The notes under the pieces: model-generated
Told to the model about the DNA's origin: nothing
What the model saw: the letters and a program-made list of their open reading frames with translations, nothing else
Databases searched by the model: none
Translations under genes and position numbers: made by a program
In this document: positions 1 through 6,226 of the stretch, one piece after another
Position numbering within the stretch: position 1 is the stretch's first letter
How the letters are laid out: each line of letters opens with the position of its first letter
Source: Ruminococcus sp.
Lineage (GTDB): Bacteria; Bacillota; Clostridia; Oscillospirales; Ruminococcaceae
Length of the DNA: 8,074 nucleotides
Assembly: GCA_017544125.1 (NCBI GenBank)
Contig: JAFYET010000116.1
Coordinates: 1-8,074, forward strand
Direction: 5' to 3'

Positions 1-770
1 AGCTTTAGTATTATTGCCGCAGAGTTTACGCATACTGCAAGTCTCAGCTCTGTGAAAAGTGCCTGCTTTTCTACGTTTTTTATCTTTACATCAAGCCCGT
101 CCATATAGTCATTCTGTGCATTGTTTGCACGCAGGTCACGAACAGATTCAAGGCACTCCTGAATGCCCTCGGCAAGCGCCATTTTTACGCCGTTGTTGTG
201 CTTTACTGCCTTTTTCTGATAACCTGCCGAGCCCCACACAAGCAGGAATGATACGGGTATTACCCAGAAGCTCGCCAGCACCATTCTTGCGTCAAAGAAT
301 AAAAATAAGCTCACCCCCACAAGCGATGTTGATATTATCGCACCGATAAGCTCGGGTATCCAGTGGCTTGATGCGGTCTCTATCATGGCGCAGTCAGACA
401 TTATCGTTGTGGTAAGGTCTGCTATGTTTTTCTTGCCAAAGAATGAAAGGGGGAGCTTTCTCAGTTTCTCGGCAAGTGTTGTTCGCCTTACGCCGCTTTC
501 CTTGTAGGTGGATAGGAATGTTTTGTTATACTGAATGAAATTGGTTATCGCCACAAGTGTTAGAACAACTACTGATGCGATAACATAAAAGGGTATGCGC
601 TCTTTTGTCAGCGTGTCATCAAGCATATCTTTTATCAGCGTATAAAGTACGCCCGCCGTCATCATGAGCGCCAGATTCGTTACCGTCACGCTGATGCAGG
701 CTTTTATCATGTCATCAGCACCCTCTTTTGAGAGAGCAAAAGTGTGCTGCAATTTGTCACGTATCTTCAT
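1..770 (-). CDS. ABC exporter subunit, permease/ATPase, second gene of pair (partial; N-terminal membrane domain only)
   Basis: The frame is open from an ATG at 770-768 to the left edge of the window, giving 256 complete codons. The protein begins MKIRDKLQHTFALSKEG. Only the membrane domain is present: hydrophobic segments lie at about residues 24-47, 60-80 and a pair at about 137-182, followed by the charged cytoplasmic helices typical of type IV ABC exporters (for example the ECLESVRDLRANNAQ stretch). The ATPase domain should lie outside the window. A GGAAGGTAGG ribosome binding site precedes the ATG. The start lies one base beyond the TGA stop of the neighbouring ABC gene, so the two are almost certainly co-transcribed and translationally linked. 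Two adjacent half-transporters of this kind usually assemble as a heterodimeric exporter, or as a siderophore-type importer of the YbtPQ/IrtAB group. The substrate cannot be read from the sequence. Confidence 0.9.
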   Translation of the reverse strand, partial: MKIRDKLQHTFALSKEGADDMIKACISVTVTNLALMMTAGVLYTLIKDMLDDTLTKERIPFYVIASVVVLTLVAITNFIQYNKTFLSTYKESGVRRTTLAEKLRKLPLSFFGKKNIADLTTTIMSDCAMIETASSHWIPELIGAIISTSLVGVSLFLFFDARMVLASFWVIPVSFLLVWGSAGYQKKAVKHNNGVKMALAEGIQECLESVRDLRANNAQNDYMDGLDVKIKNVEKQALFTELRLAVCVNSAAIILK

Positions 771-771
771 A

Positions 772-2535
772 TCATGCACCTACCTTCCAGTTTACAGAGC
801 GGTTGTATTCTTCAAACATCTGCGCATACAGACCGTTTTGCTGCATCAGCTTTTCGTGTGTTCCGCTCTCGCATACACAGCCGTCTTTTAGCACATAAAT
901 GCTGTCGCAGTTTACAACGGTGCTTAGCCTGTGTGCTATCATTATTACAGTCTTGCCCCTTGCGAGCTCGCTTAACGCAGCCTGTACCTTTGTCTCGTTG
1001 TCGGGGTCTGCAAAGGCTGTTGCCTCGTCAAGAATGAGTATCGGTGCGTTTTTGAGCACGGCTCTTGCAATAGATATTCGCTGCTGCTCACCTCCTGAAA
1101 GATATGTGCCCTTCTCGCCGATAACTGTGTGTATGCCGTTCGGCAGCTTTTCGATTATATCCATGCACTGTGCAGCTTCAAGTGCTTTTATAACGTCAGC
1201 TTCATTTGCGTCGGGGCGTGCAAGGCGCACGTTTTCAAAAATCGAGGTCTTTAGCAGCCTGCTGTCCTGGAACACGAATGAAACATTTCTCATAAGCTCA
1301 TCCTGCGGTATGTTTCGTATGTCGGCACCGCCTATCATAATGCCGCCCTCGGTCACATCAAAGAAGCGTGCCACAAGCTCGGCAGTTGTGGTCTTGCCGC
1401 CGCCCGAAGGGCCTACAAGTGCTATATGCTCGCCACTGCCTATCCTGATGTTCAGCCCCTTGACTGCATATTCGGCAGCATCTTTGTATTTGTAGCTGAC
1501 GTTTTTAAGCTCTACCGAATTATCTTTCGGGTGCTCGGCTTTCTGCCCGTCTGTAAGCGGCTCGATGCTGAGTATGTTTTCCATGCGTTTGAGCGCATCT
1601 ATAACTACCATTTCAGCCTCACCCGAATATGCTATCTTTGTAAGCGTTACAGTTAAAAGGGGAGTGACGATGATGTAGTACATCACATCAAGTATCATAT
1701 CATTTGTTACGCCGCCTCTCGCAAATATGAATGCGCCAAGTACTAAAAATGCAAATACGGCATTTATGCAGGTCATGAATGCTATCATGGGCTTTCTGAG
1801 CATAAGGGTATATTCTGTTGTCCATTTTCCGTAGCTGTCAATGGCGTTCTTGAATCGCCTGAATGAATGCACCGACTGCCCGAAGACCTTGACGACGGGT
1901 ATTCCACGCACATACTCTGTCGCTTCGCTGCTCATGGTGTCAAGAGAATTCTGATACTCTGCCATTTTCTCCTGCATACCCTTGCCCATCATGCTTGCCA
2001 TAAAGCAAAACCCGATAAGCGCCGGTACAAGGCAGATAAGCCCCAGCTTCCAGTTGAACGCAGCAAGCAGTATCAAAAGCCCTATCGGTGTTGCGGCGGC
2101 TACCGCCTTGTCAGGGAGATTGTGGGCTATGAATGTTTCGGTGGCGGCTGTTGATTCGTTGACGGTGCGGCGTATCTTGCCTGTGCCGTCTTCATCGAAT
2201 ACGCCCAGCGGCAGAGTGATTATGCGGCGCATAAGGCTCTGTCTCATATTCGCCTGCACCCTGAATGCCGCTATGTGCGTACACATCAGCGCTGCGATAT
2301 ACACAAGCAAAGCCCCGACGGTCAACCCCACCGCCTGCCAGGCAACGCCCGATATCTTTGAAAGGTCTTCTCCCTTTACGGCAATGCGGATTATTTTCCA
2401 CAGGTCATAAAACGGCACAAGCCCCATAAATGCGCTCACCGCCGCAAGTATGCGCCCTAAAGTTATAAGGTGGCGGTGAGAGCCTGCATACTCAGCCAGT
2501 ATCTTCATTACTTTTGTGTCTTTTTCCGTTTTCAT
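772..2535 (-). CDS. ABC exporter subunit, fused permease and ATP-binding protein, first gene of pair
   Basis: This is a 587-residue half-transporter. Hydrophobic segments span about residues 20-320, and an ATPase domain occupies about 340-570. All expected nucleotide-binding motifs are present: Walker A GPSGGGKT (about 375-382), the Q-loop in VFQDS (about 422), the signature LSGGEQQR (about 479-486), Walker B ILILDEA (about 499-505) and the H-loop in IAHRLS (about 535). The sequence after Walker B, TAFADPDNE, resembles siderophore-type ABC exporter-fold transporters such as IrtAB/YbtPQ; that link is suggestive only. The reading frame extends five codons upstream to 2550, but AAGGAGG lies inside those codons and is well placed for the ATG at 2535-2533, so the shorter start is preferred. 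The gene follows a TetR regulator and ends one base before the second ABC gene. Together they should form a membrane heterodimer moving an unknown substrate. Confidence 0.95.
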   Translation of the reverse strand: MKTEKDTKVMKILAEYAGSHRHLITLGRILAAVSAFMGLVPFYDLWKIIRIAVKGEDLSKISGVAWQAVGLTVGALLVYIAALMCTHIAAFRVQANMRQSLMRRIITLPLGVFDEDGTGKIRRTVNESTAATETFIAHNLPDKAVAAATPIGLLILLAAFNWKLGLICLVPALIGFCFMASMMGKGMQEKMAEYQNSLDTMSSEATEYVRGIPVVKVFGQSVHSFRRFKNAIDSYGKWTTEYTLMLRKPMIAFMTCINAVFAFLVLGAFIFARGGVTNDMILDVMYYIIVTPLLTVTLTKIAYSGEAEMVVIDALKRMENILSIEPLTDGQKAEHPKDNSVELKNVSYKYKDAAEYAVKGLNIRIGSGEHIALVGPSGGGKTTTAELVARFFDVTEGGIMIGGADIRNIPQDELMRNVSFVFQDSRLLKTSIFENVRLARPDANEADVIKALEAAQCMDIIEKLPNGIHTVIGEKGTYLSGGEQQRISIARAVLKNAPILILDEATAFADPDNETKVQAALSELARGKTVIMIAHRLSTVVNCDSIYVLKDGCVCESGTHEKLMQQNGLYAQMFEEYNRSVNWKVGA

Positions 2536-2554
2536 ATGTTCCTCCTTCATTTGC

Positions 2555-2588
2555 GTTAGTTATCGCTAACTGTATATTGATAGCTATC
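2555..2588 (-). promoter_or_regulatory. Putative TetR operator region in the leader of the ABC genes
   Basis: Between the terminator and the ABC start lie two symmetric elements: a 16-bp imperfect palindrome GTTAGTTATCGCTAAC (2555-2570) and the perfect palindrome GATAGCTATC (2579-2588). The word ATTGATAGCTA (2576-2586) recurs exactly at 3258-3268, next to the promoter of the TetR gene, and the GTTATC and GCTAAC half-sites also occur in both places. A TATACA box read leftward lies within this region, but its -35 (TTTTTA) is poor, so any promoter here is weak. Repressor binding is inferred from symmetry and repetition. Confidence 0.6.
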
Positions 2589-2589
2589 C

Positions 2590-2617
2590 AAAATAAAAAG
2601 AGACCCGAAGGTCTCTT
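2590..2617 (-). terminator. Intrinsic terminator after the TetR gene
   Basis: A perfect 8-bp stem (AAGAGACC at 2598-2605, partner GGTCTCTT at 2610-2617) encloses a four-base loop that reads TTCG on the minus strand, a very stable tetraloop. Leftward transcripts then run into TTTTTATTTT. The stem overlaps the TAA stop of the TetR gene at 2618-2616. It should reduce read-through from the repressor into the ABC genes, uncoupling their expression levels. Confidence 0.85.
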
Positions 2618-3233
2618 AGCTTACTCCAAGTATATTCTTCCAGCCCGGCATAAAGAAATCATTGACACGGGTAAGATATTTTTCTATCCTTTCATCTTCA
2701 AGCCCGTGGATGATAGGCTCAAAAACTGCCGTAAGATAAGCACTCAAGAGCATATGAAGCTCCTCCTTTTCCAGAATCTGTGCAGGGTAGCCCTGCTCTT
2801 TCATGAAGCGTATCGCATCTGCAAGCGCCTGCCCGTTTTCCTCTGCATAGTCGTGCAGGAAGTTTTCATACTTTGTTCCCTGCGAGCAGTTCATCAAAAG
2901 CATAAATGCATCTCTGTTGGGCAGTATGACTTCACGCACAATGTCGGTAAATGTCTCGCCGAACAGCGAATCAACGCCTTCGCCCATTTCGCAAAGCAGA
3001 TATTTGCGCTTTGTGTGCTGCTCCATTCTTTCACGCAAAGCCGTAATAAGCGGCTCAACGGTAGCGCAGAACATTTCTTCCTTGCTGCTGTAATGCTTAT
3101 ACAAAGCAGCCGAGGTCATGCCTGCACGTTCACCGATACTGCGGATAGATGCGCCGGCATAGCCCTTTTCAATAAACTCGGCTTTCATAGCGGCGTTTAT
3201 CTTCACATGGCTTACAGACTTATCCTTTGGCAT
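2616..3233 (-). CDS. TetR/AcrR-family transcriptional repressor
   Basis: This is a 205-residue protein, a normal length for the family. The DNA-binding domain lies at about residues 14-58. It includes FIEKGYAGASIRSIGERAG, then MTSAALYKHYSSKEEMF, which is the typical TetR helix-turn-helix followed by the Y-KHF/Y-SKE-L-type motif. The rest is a ligand-binding and dimerisation domain with no predictable ligand. The frame stays open to an ATG at 3305, but that would lie in the -35 box of the promoter. The ATG at 3233-3231, preceded by AGAGGTG, is the sensible start. It sits directly upstream of, and in line with, the two ABC exporter genes, the usual arrangement for a local repressor that senses the exported compound. 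Operator-like repeats at its own promoter and in the ABC leader support autoregulation and control of the transporter. Confidence 0.93.
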   Translation of the reverse strand: MPKDKSVSHVKINAAMKAEFIEKGYAGASIRSIGERAGMTSAALYKHYSSKEEMFCATVEPLITALRERMEQHTKRKYLLCEMGEGVDSLFGETFTDIVREVILPNRDAFMLLMNCSQGTKYENFLHDYAEENGQALADAIRFMKEQGYPAQILEKEELHMLLSAYLTAVFEPIIHGLEDERIEKYLTRVNDFFMPGWKNILGVS

Positions 3234-3251
3234 AGGGTTCACCTCTTTTCG

Positions 3252-3270
3252 GTTATCATTGATAGCTAAC
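3252..3270 (-). promoter_or_regulatory. Putative TetR autoregulatory operator
   Basis: The sequence GTTATCATTGATAGCTAAC has outer GTTA/TAAC arms and an inner perfect palindrome TATCA-T-TGATA (3254-3264). It covers the expected transcription start of the TetR promoter, a classic position for repression. Eleven of its bases (3258-3268) are repeated exactly in the ABC leader at 2576-2586. A further GGTTAGCC to GCTAA pair lies in the promoter spacer (about 3283-3296). Confidence 0.6.
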
Positions 3271-3276
3271 AATTCT

Positions 3277-3305
3277 ATATTAGCACAGGCTAACCGATTT
3301 GTCAA
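3277..3305 (-). promoter_or_regulatory. Sigma-A type promoter of the TetR gene
   Basis: Read leftward, TTGACA (3305-3300) is followed by a 17-bp spacer and TAATAT (3282-3277). This is a consensus -35, the optimal spacing and a near-consensus -10. Transcription should start near 3270, about 37 bases before the TetR ATG at 3233. Confidence 0.88.
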
Positions 3306-3522
3306 GAGGGTTTTTGCAAGTTCACGGAATGTTTAAAAGGGGAGTATCTGCTGAGCCAAACTCAGATTTGACCGAAGAATTCGTTAACAAGGGGGCTTGC
3401 AACAGCTTATTTTTGTTTTTTTGCACCCAATTGCCGATCATAGGGGTATTACTTACAGAGAGCCGGAAAACAAGGCTCATATAAGAGTAAAAAACACAGA
3501 TAATATACAGGGGGTAATCATT
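3306..3522. other. Intergenic region between divergent TetR and 520-residue protein genes
   Basis: This stretch of 217 bases separates two divergent genes. I see no convincing rightward promoter: TTGACC at 3368 and TTGCCG at 3431 lack a good -10 at the right distance, and TAATAT at 3501 is too close to the ribosome binding site. A T-rich run at about 3411-3421 and a weak GAGCC/GGCTC pair near 3460-3478 do not make a clear terminator or riboswitch. Short open frames here have no supporting ribosome binding site. Confidence 0.5.
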
Positions 3523-5085
3523 ATGCCTAAGAAGAAATACGTAAACTACGAGGAAAACACCAAGATCGAGGATATGGATGACGTCGACCTTTATGATATA
3601 GCAGTAGAGGAAGACATTGGTCTTACGGACTTTAGCGAGTGGAGGTCAATGCACCCCAAGCGCCCGCCCAAGGATTATATGTTCCAGGAGAACAGAAGCA
3701 AATACACAAAGAGCCAGCTTGAGGGTTTTGCACGCACAGATGAGCTTTTAAAGATGTCTGCCGGTCTTGGCGATATAATGACGAGCTTTAACAAATCATC
3801 GCCTGTTTACGGGCAGCTGTGCAACCACGTATCAAACATTTCACCGCTTACAAAAACTGCTGATGAGCTGATGAGCGTCTATTATGCCTCTACCGAAAAA
3901 AAGGAAAAGATCGGCGAGCATAAATTCTTCCTTGGCATAGCAGGTCTCGGCGCATTCAAAAACTGGCTTCAGGCTGATAATAACTTTGAACAGGTAATGG
4001 ACGGTTTTTGCGGCGAGAATGCAGATGAGCACCGCAGAAAGTTCCTTCAGACATTACAGTATTTCAACTCGCACTGCAAGGCGGGCATTGACATTGACGG
4101 TATGCTTGTCGAAAGCAAATACAGCTATATGCTCACTGCCAAGCCCGAAGTAAAGACCGCTGAGGATATAGTTCACCGCAATGATAAGTTTGAGGCTCAG
4201 GGCTATGGCTCACTTGATGCTAAGAAGCTCACAGAGGATCTTAACAAGCAGGGCTGGTTCAACAAGGGCTCATCGCCCGAGCATGAAAAGCTGCTTAAAG
4301 ACTTCAAGATGTATAATGACTACATGAAAAAGTGGGGCGCAAACGCTGACCCCGAAGAGAAGGAAATGTTCCTGAATGACCTGCGAAAGTCTGCTGAGGA
4401 ATATGTTTCGGTAAAGCGTGAAGGGCGCTGGGATAACGACCCCAACTGGAAGCCCACATCGCCCAGCGGCGAGAAGCGCTTTGATGCCGCTCTTGCAATA
4501 ATTGATCTTACAAGACAGCAGCTCGGTATGAGCTCATTCTCCATTGCAGACCATGCTGTTGCTATAAGACGCTATGAAAAGCAAAAGTATGCCCCCAAAA
4601 ATTTTTATGATGCTGTAAGAAACTGCCTCAAGGGCAGACGTGACCAGTTTGAGGTCAGAGAGCAAACTAACAAGCTCAGCGAGGATCATGAGCGCAACGA
4701 GATAGCAAAGCTGTTAAACGAAGGCAAGCCCAAGACCAAGGATGGTGTTGAGCGTGTAAGGCAGGAGATAGCACACCACGCAAGCAGGATACTTGCGATG
4801 AAGTATATCTCATCAAACATGGCACCCGGTTTTAAGAAGGATGAGAAGGGTGTAGATGAGCTTGCCAGGCAGATGAGAGAGGGCAAGGCATTTGAGCGCT
4901 TCATGGCAGCCAATAAGGGCTGGACGGGGACTGTTTCCATGGGCACAAAGTCACTTGTCACAAGTTATGAGCTTGAAAGGGAATTCAACTCAAACGTCAA
5001 GGATGAGAGAGAGGTGATCAAGAACACCCCCAAAACTAACGACGGCCCCACATTACCCACCAAGGGCATCGCATATGATATGTAA
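3523..5085 (+). CDS. Protein of unknown function, 520 residues, charged, apparently cytosolic
   Basis: The start at 3523 (MPKKKYVNYEE) is preceded by AGGGGG with normal spacing. The reading frame extends further upstream but without a better start. I do not recognise a family. No signal peptide, membrane segment, Walker motif or obvious catalytic motif is visible. The N-terminus is acidic (about residues 10-35, ending near GLTDFSEW). Residues 60-200 look like amphipathic helices with a glycine-rich hydrophobic patch FFLGIAGLGAFKNWL (about 135-149). The middle is Lys/Glu-rich with a Trp-containing segment GRWDNDPNWKPTSPSGEKRF (about 301-320). Residues 380-460 look strongly helical (EIAHHASRILAMKYISSNM), followed by a distinctive FERFMAANKGWTGTVSMGTK segment (about 457-476) and a disordered-looking Pro/Thr-rich tail. 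Codon use is consistent with a real gene. It stands alone between a divergent TetR gene and a convergent regulator and ends at a shared terminator. A structural or lineage-specific role is possible; function is unknown. Confidence 0.88.
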   Translation: MPKKKYVNYEENTKIEDMDDVDLYDIAVEEDIGLTDFSEWRSMHPKRPPKDYMFQENRSKYTKSQLEGFARTDELLKMSAGLGDIMTSFNKSSPVYGQLCNHVSNISPLTKTADELMSVYYASTEKKEKIGEHKFFLGIAGLGAFKNWLQADNNFEQVMDGFCGENADEHRRKFLQTLQYFNSHCKAGIDIDGMLVESKYSYMLTAKPEVKTAEDIVHRNDKFEAQGYGSLDAKKLTEDLNKQGWFNKGSSPEHEKLLKDFKMYNDYMKKWGANADPEEKEMFLNDLRKSAEEYVSVKREGRWDNDPNWKPTSPSGEKRFDAALAIIDLTRQQLGMSSFSIADHAVAIRRYEKQKYAPKNFYDAVRNCLKGRRDQFEVREQTNKLSEDHERNEIAKLLNEGKPKTKDGVERVRQEIAHHASRILAMKYISSNMAPGFKKDEKGVDELARQMREGKAFERFMAANKGWTGTVSMGTKSLVTSYELEREFNSNVKDEREVIKNTPKTNDGPTLPTKGIAYDM

Positions 5086-5125
5086 TGATATATCTGATCA
5101 GCTTTTATCAAAACTTACAACTCAA

Positions 5126-5178
5126 CAAAAAACACACCGCTCAGAGTATATCGCTCTGGGCGGTGATCATTTGTGTTT
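5126..5178. terminator. Bidirectional terminator between convergent genes
   Basis: A 12-bp stem with one G-T wobble (5135-5146 with 5154-5165) encloses a seven-base loop. Leftward transcripts leaving the HTH gene meet TGTTTTTTGTTG after the stem, a good U-tract. Rightward transcripts from the 520-residue gene meet the weaker ATCATTTGTGTTT. The hairpin lies about 50 bases after the rightward stop and 40 bases after the leftward stop. Confidence 0.8.
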
Positions 5179-5205
5179 ATAGGCTTTTTGAAAAAGTTCT
5201 TAAGT

Positions 5206-5658
5206 TTATCCCCCTTTCCCCTCGATCCTCAAAAACCACTTCCTGCTCATTCTCACCCTATCCTGTTCCCACGCTTTTATCCTGTCATAGGCGACACCCA
5301 GTATATCCGCAAACTCTTTCTGCGTGAGAGAAAGGCTTTTTCTTATGGTTTTGAGGTGTTCCGATTGCTTTGATATAAACATATTGTAACGGTCACAAAT
5401 GTCGCAAAGCGAACACCCAAAAACCTCAGCCGCTTTTTCAAGCTTGTTCGCAGGGTAGTAGGTAAGCTCCTCGCTCTCCCAGCGAATGTATGTGGTGCGG
5501 TCTATGCCGATGCGCTCTGCTGCCTGCGCCTGCGTAAGCGCCGCCTGCTTGCGGCGATACCGCAGCTTGTCCTTTACCGGTGAATCATCTCTGACATGGC
5601 AGGGGAGGTGTGTGGGTGAGAATCTGTGCATATACAGCGGCTTTTCCGATCTGCACAT
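5206..5658 (-). CDS. Transcriptional regulator with two XRE/Cro-type helix-turn-helix domains
   Basis: The 150-residue protein has two related DNA-binding domains. The first, at about residues 31-89, contains LRYRRKQAALTQAQAAERIGI, then DRTTYIRWE. The second, at about 100-145, contains LKTIRKSLSLTQKEFADILGV, then AYDRIKAWEQDRV. Both show the LTQ...A...G...WE pattern of Cro/C1/XRE proteins. A leader with YMHRFSPTHLPCHVRDDSP (about 9-27) precedes the first domain. I believe similar HRF/Y-P-D-P leaders occur in clostridial homologues, which would favour a start at or upstream of 5658. No good ribosome binding site precedes 5658, so the start is uncertain; the frame is open up to the end of the sigK homology at about 5745. 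It lies 32 bases after the sigK fragment on the same strand and ends at a terminator. Target genes are unknown. Confidence 0.8.
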   Translation of the reverse strand: MCRSEKPLYMHRFSPTHLPCHVRDDSPVKDKLRYRRKQAALTQAQAAERIGIDRTTYIRWESEELTYYPANKLEKAAEVFGCSLCDICDRYNMFISKQSEHLKTIRKSLSLTQKEFADILGVAYDRIKAWEQDRVRMSRKWFLRIEGKGG

Positions 5659-5690
5659 AAAGTATAAATCGTCATTTTTGCAGGTTAAAT

Positions 5691-6071
5691 TCAGGAGACC
5701 CCGGTTTGCAACATCTGTGTCCGCAGCGGCAGTGTTACATTTTCAACACACCTGCTCGCATATGTCGCAAAGCGGGTGCCTTTTTTGTAGTCAAATGTCG
5801 ATACCCCCTTGATGAGCCCCACGGTGCCTATGGATATCAGGTCGTCCTGCTCTGATGAGGTGCCGTAGTATTTCTTGATTATGTGGGCGACCAGCCGCAG
5901 GTTGTGGCTGATGAGTTTGTCTCTTGCTGCCTTGTCGCCCTGTTCCATTTTCTCAAAGCATTCACGCTCTTCCTTGGCTGAAAGCGGCTTTGGAAAAACG
6001 CTCCTGCCGTCAAAGTGAAGCGCAAAGTATAAAAGGTTCTGGCATAAAAAGCGGTATATCTGCTCAAACAT
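5691..6071 (-). pseudogene. sigK (5' part, spoIVCB-like): 5' half of sporulation sigma factor K gene, truncated at the skin-element junction position
   Basis: The 126-residue frame starts at an ATG preceded by GGGGGAGA. Residues 1-20 are hydrophobic, like the pro-sequence of pro-sigma-K. Then come FPKPLSAKEE, GDKAARDKLISHNLRLVAHI, KKY, DDLISIGTVGLIKG, FDYKKGTR and FATYASRCVEN, matching sigma-K region 1.2/2 (core-RNA-polymerase and -10 binding) closely. In B. subtilis the next residues are EILMHLR and the protein runs to about 240 residues. Here the frame instead reads VTLPLRTQM and stops after 15 residues. Regions 3 and 4 (including -35 recognition) are absent from the window in any frame I checked. 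The break falls at residues 110-111 (Glu-Asn), equivalent to the E-N site where skin elements split sigK. As it stands it cannot encode a complete sigma factor. It may be the 5' part of a rearranging gene rather than a dead one. Confidence 0.85.
5732..5749. repeat. Inverted repeat on the sigK break point, possible recombination site
   Basis: GTGTTACATTTTCAACAC has 5-bp arms, GTGTT and AACAC, around an 8-bp centre. Read leftward the centre contains GAAAATG, the Glu-Asn codons after which sigK homology ends. The B. subtilis skin crossover uses a five-base AATGA repeat at this codon position; here the bases are AATGT. Its role as an attachment site is inferred from position and symmetry only. 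Confidence 0.4.
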
Positions 6072-6101
6072 ATTATCTCCCCCAAAAATAGTGATACTAA
6101 C

Positions 6102-6130
6102 AGCTTATGCAGCAGGACAGGCGGATATGA
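6102..6130 (-). promoter_or_regulatory. Possible sigma-E promoter for sigK
   Basis: Read leftward, TCATATC (6130-6124) and CATAAGCT (6109-6102) are separated by exactly 14 bases. Sigma-E promoters of sporulating Firmicutes resemble KMATATT-14-CATACAMT, so the -35 fits well and the -10 fits in six of eight positions. In B. subtilis sigK is transcribed by sigma-E with SpoIIID. The sigK ATG lies about 30 bases beyond the -10. No sigma-A promoter is evident here. Confidence 0.5.
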
Positions 6131-6141
6131 CAGCAAGGTGA

Positions 6142-6175
6142 TAAAAAAGAATCCCCCACATTAAATGTGAGGGAT
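6142..6175 (-). terminator. Intrinsic terminator after the 93-residue membrane protein gene
   Basis: The stem pairs 6151-6161 with 6165-6175 (ATCCC-CACAT with ATGTG-GGGAT, one mismatch) around a three-base loop. Leftward transcripts then enter TCTTTTTTAT. It separates the small membrane protein gene from sigK, so sigK needs its own promoter. Confidence 0.85.
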
Positions 6176-6226
6176 AACTTGTCTGTAAATTAGTTGCAGC
6201 CTGTTTTGTATTGTAAGATATGCGCC

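Noticed and set aside
899..1495. 198-residue rightward open frame inside the ABC gene
   Set aside because: It is antisense to a gene with every ABC motif intact, and its translation looks like a shadow, with no ribosome binding site and no family resemblance.
2514..3269. 251-residue rightward open frame opposite the TetR gene
   Set aside because: It runs across a terminator and the operators and is antisense to a convincing TetR gene; it is a mirror of leftward codon use.
3408..3430. T-rich run as a terminator in front of the 520-residue gene
   Set aside because: The bases before it do not form a stable GC-rich stem, and no rightward gene ends there.
3299..3484. 61-residue rightward open frame before the 520-residue gene
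   Set aside because: It starts in the TetR -35 box with no ribosome binding site, and its translation is low in complexity and unlike a protein.
3397..3522. Upstream extension of the 520-residue gene
   Set aside because: The ATG at 3397 has no ribosome binding site, while the one at 3523 has AGGGGG at the right distance, and the extension reads like untranslated sequence.
5574..5675. 33-codon leftward frame beginning ATG at 5675
   Set aside because: It overlaps the HTH gene in another frame, lacks a ribosome binding site and resembles nothing.
5206..5745. Frameshifted 3' half of sigK just downstream of the break
   Set aside because: Reading the minus-strand frames after the break, I found no sigma region 3 or 4 residues, such as a KKTKKDVSLHDPIG-like or RREIAKELGISRSYVSRIEKR-like stretch. 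The HTH domains are XRE-type, not sigma region 4.
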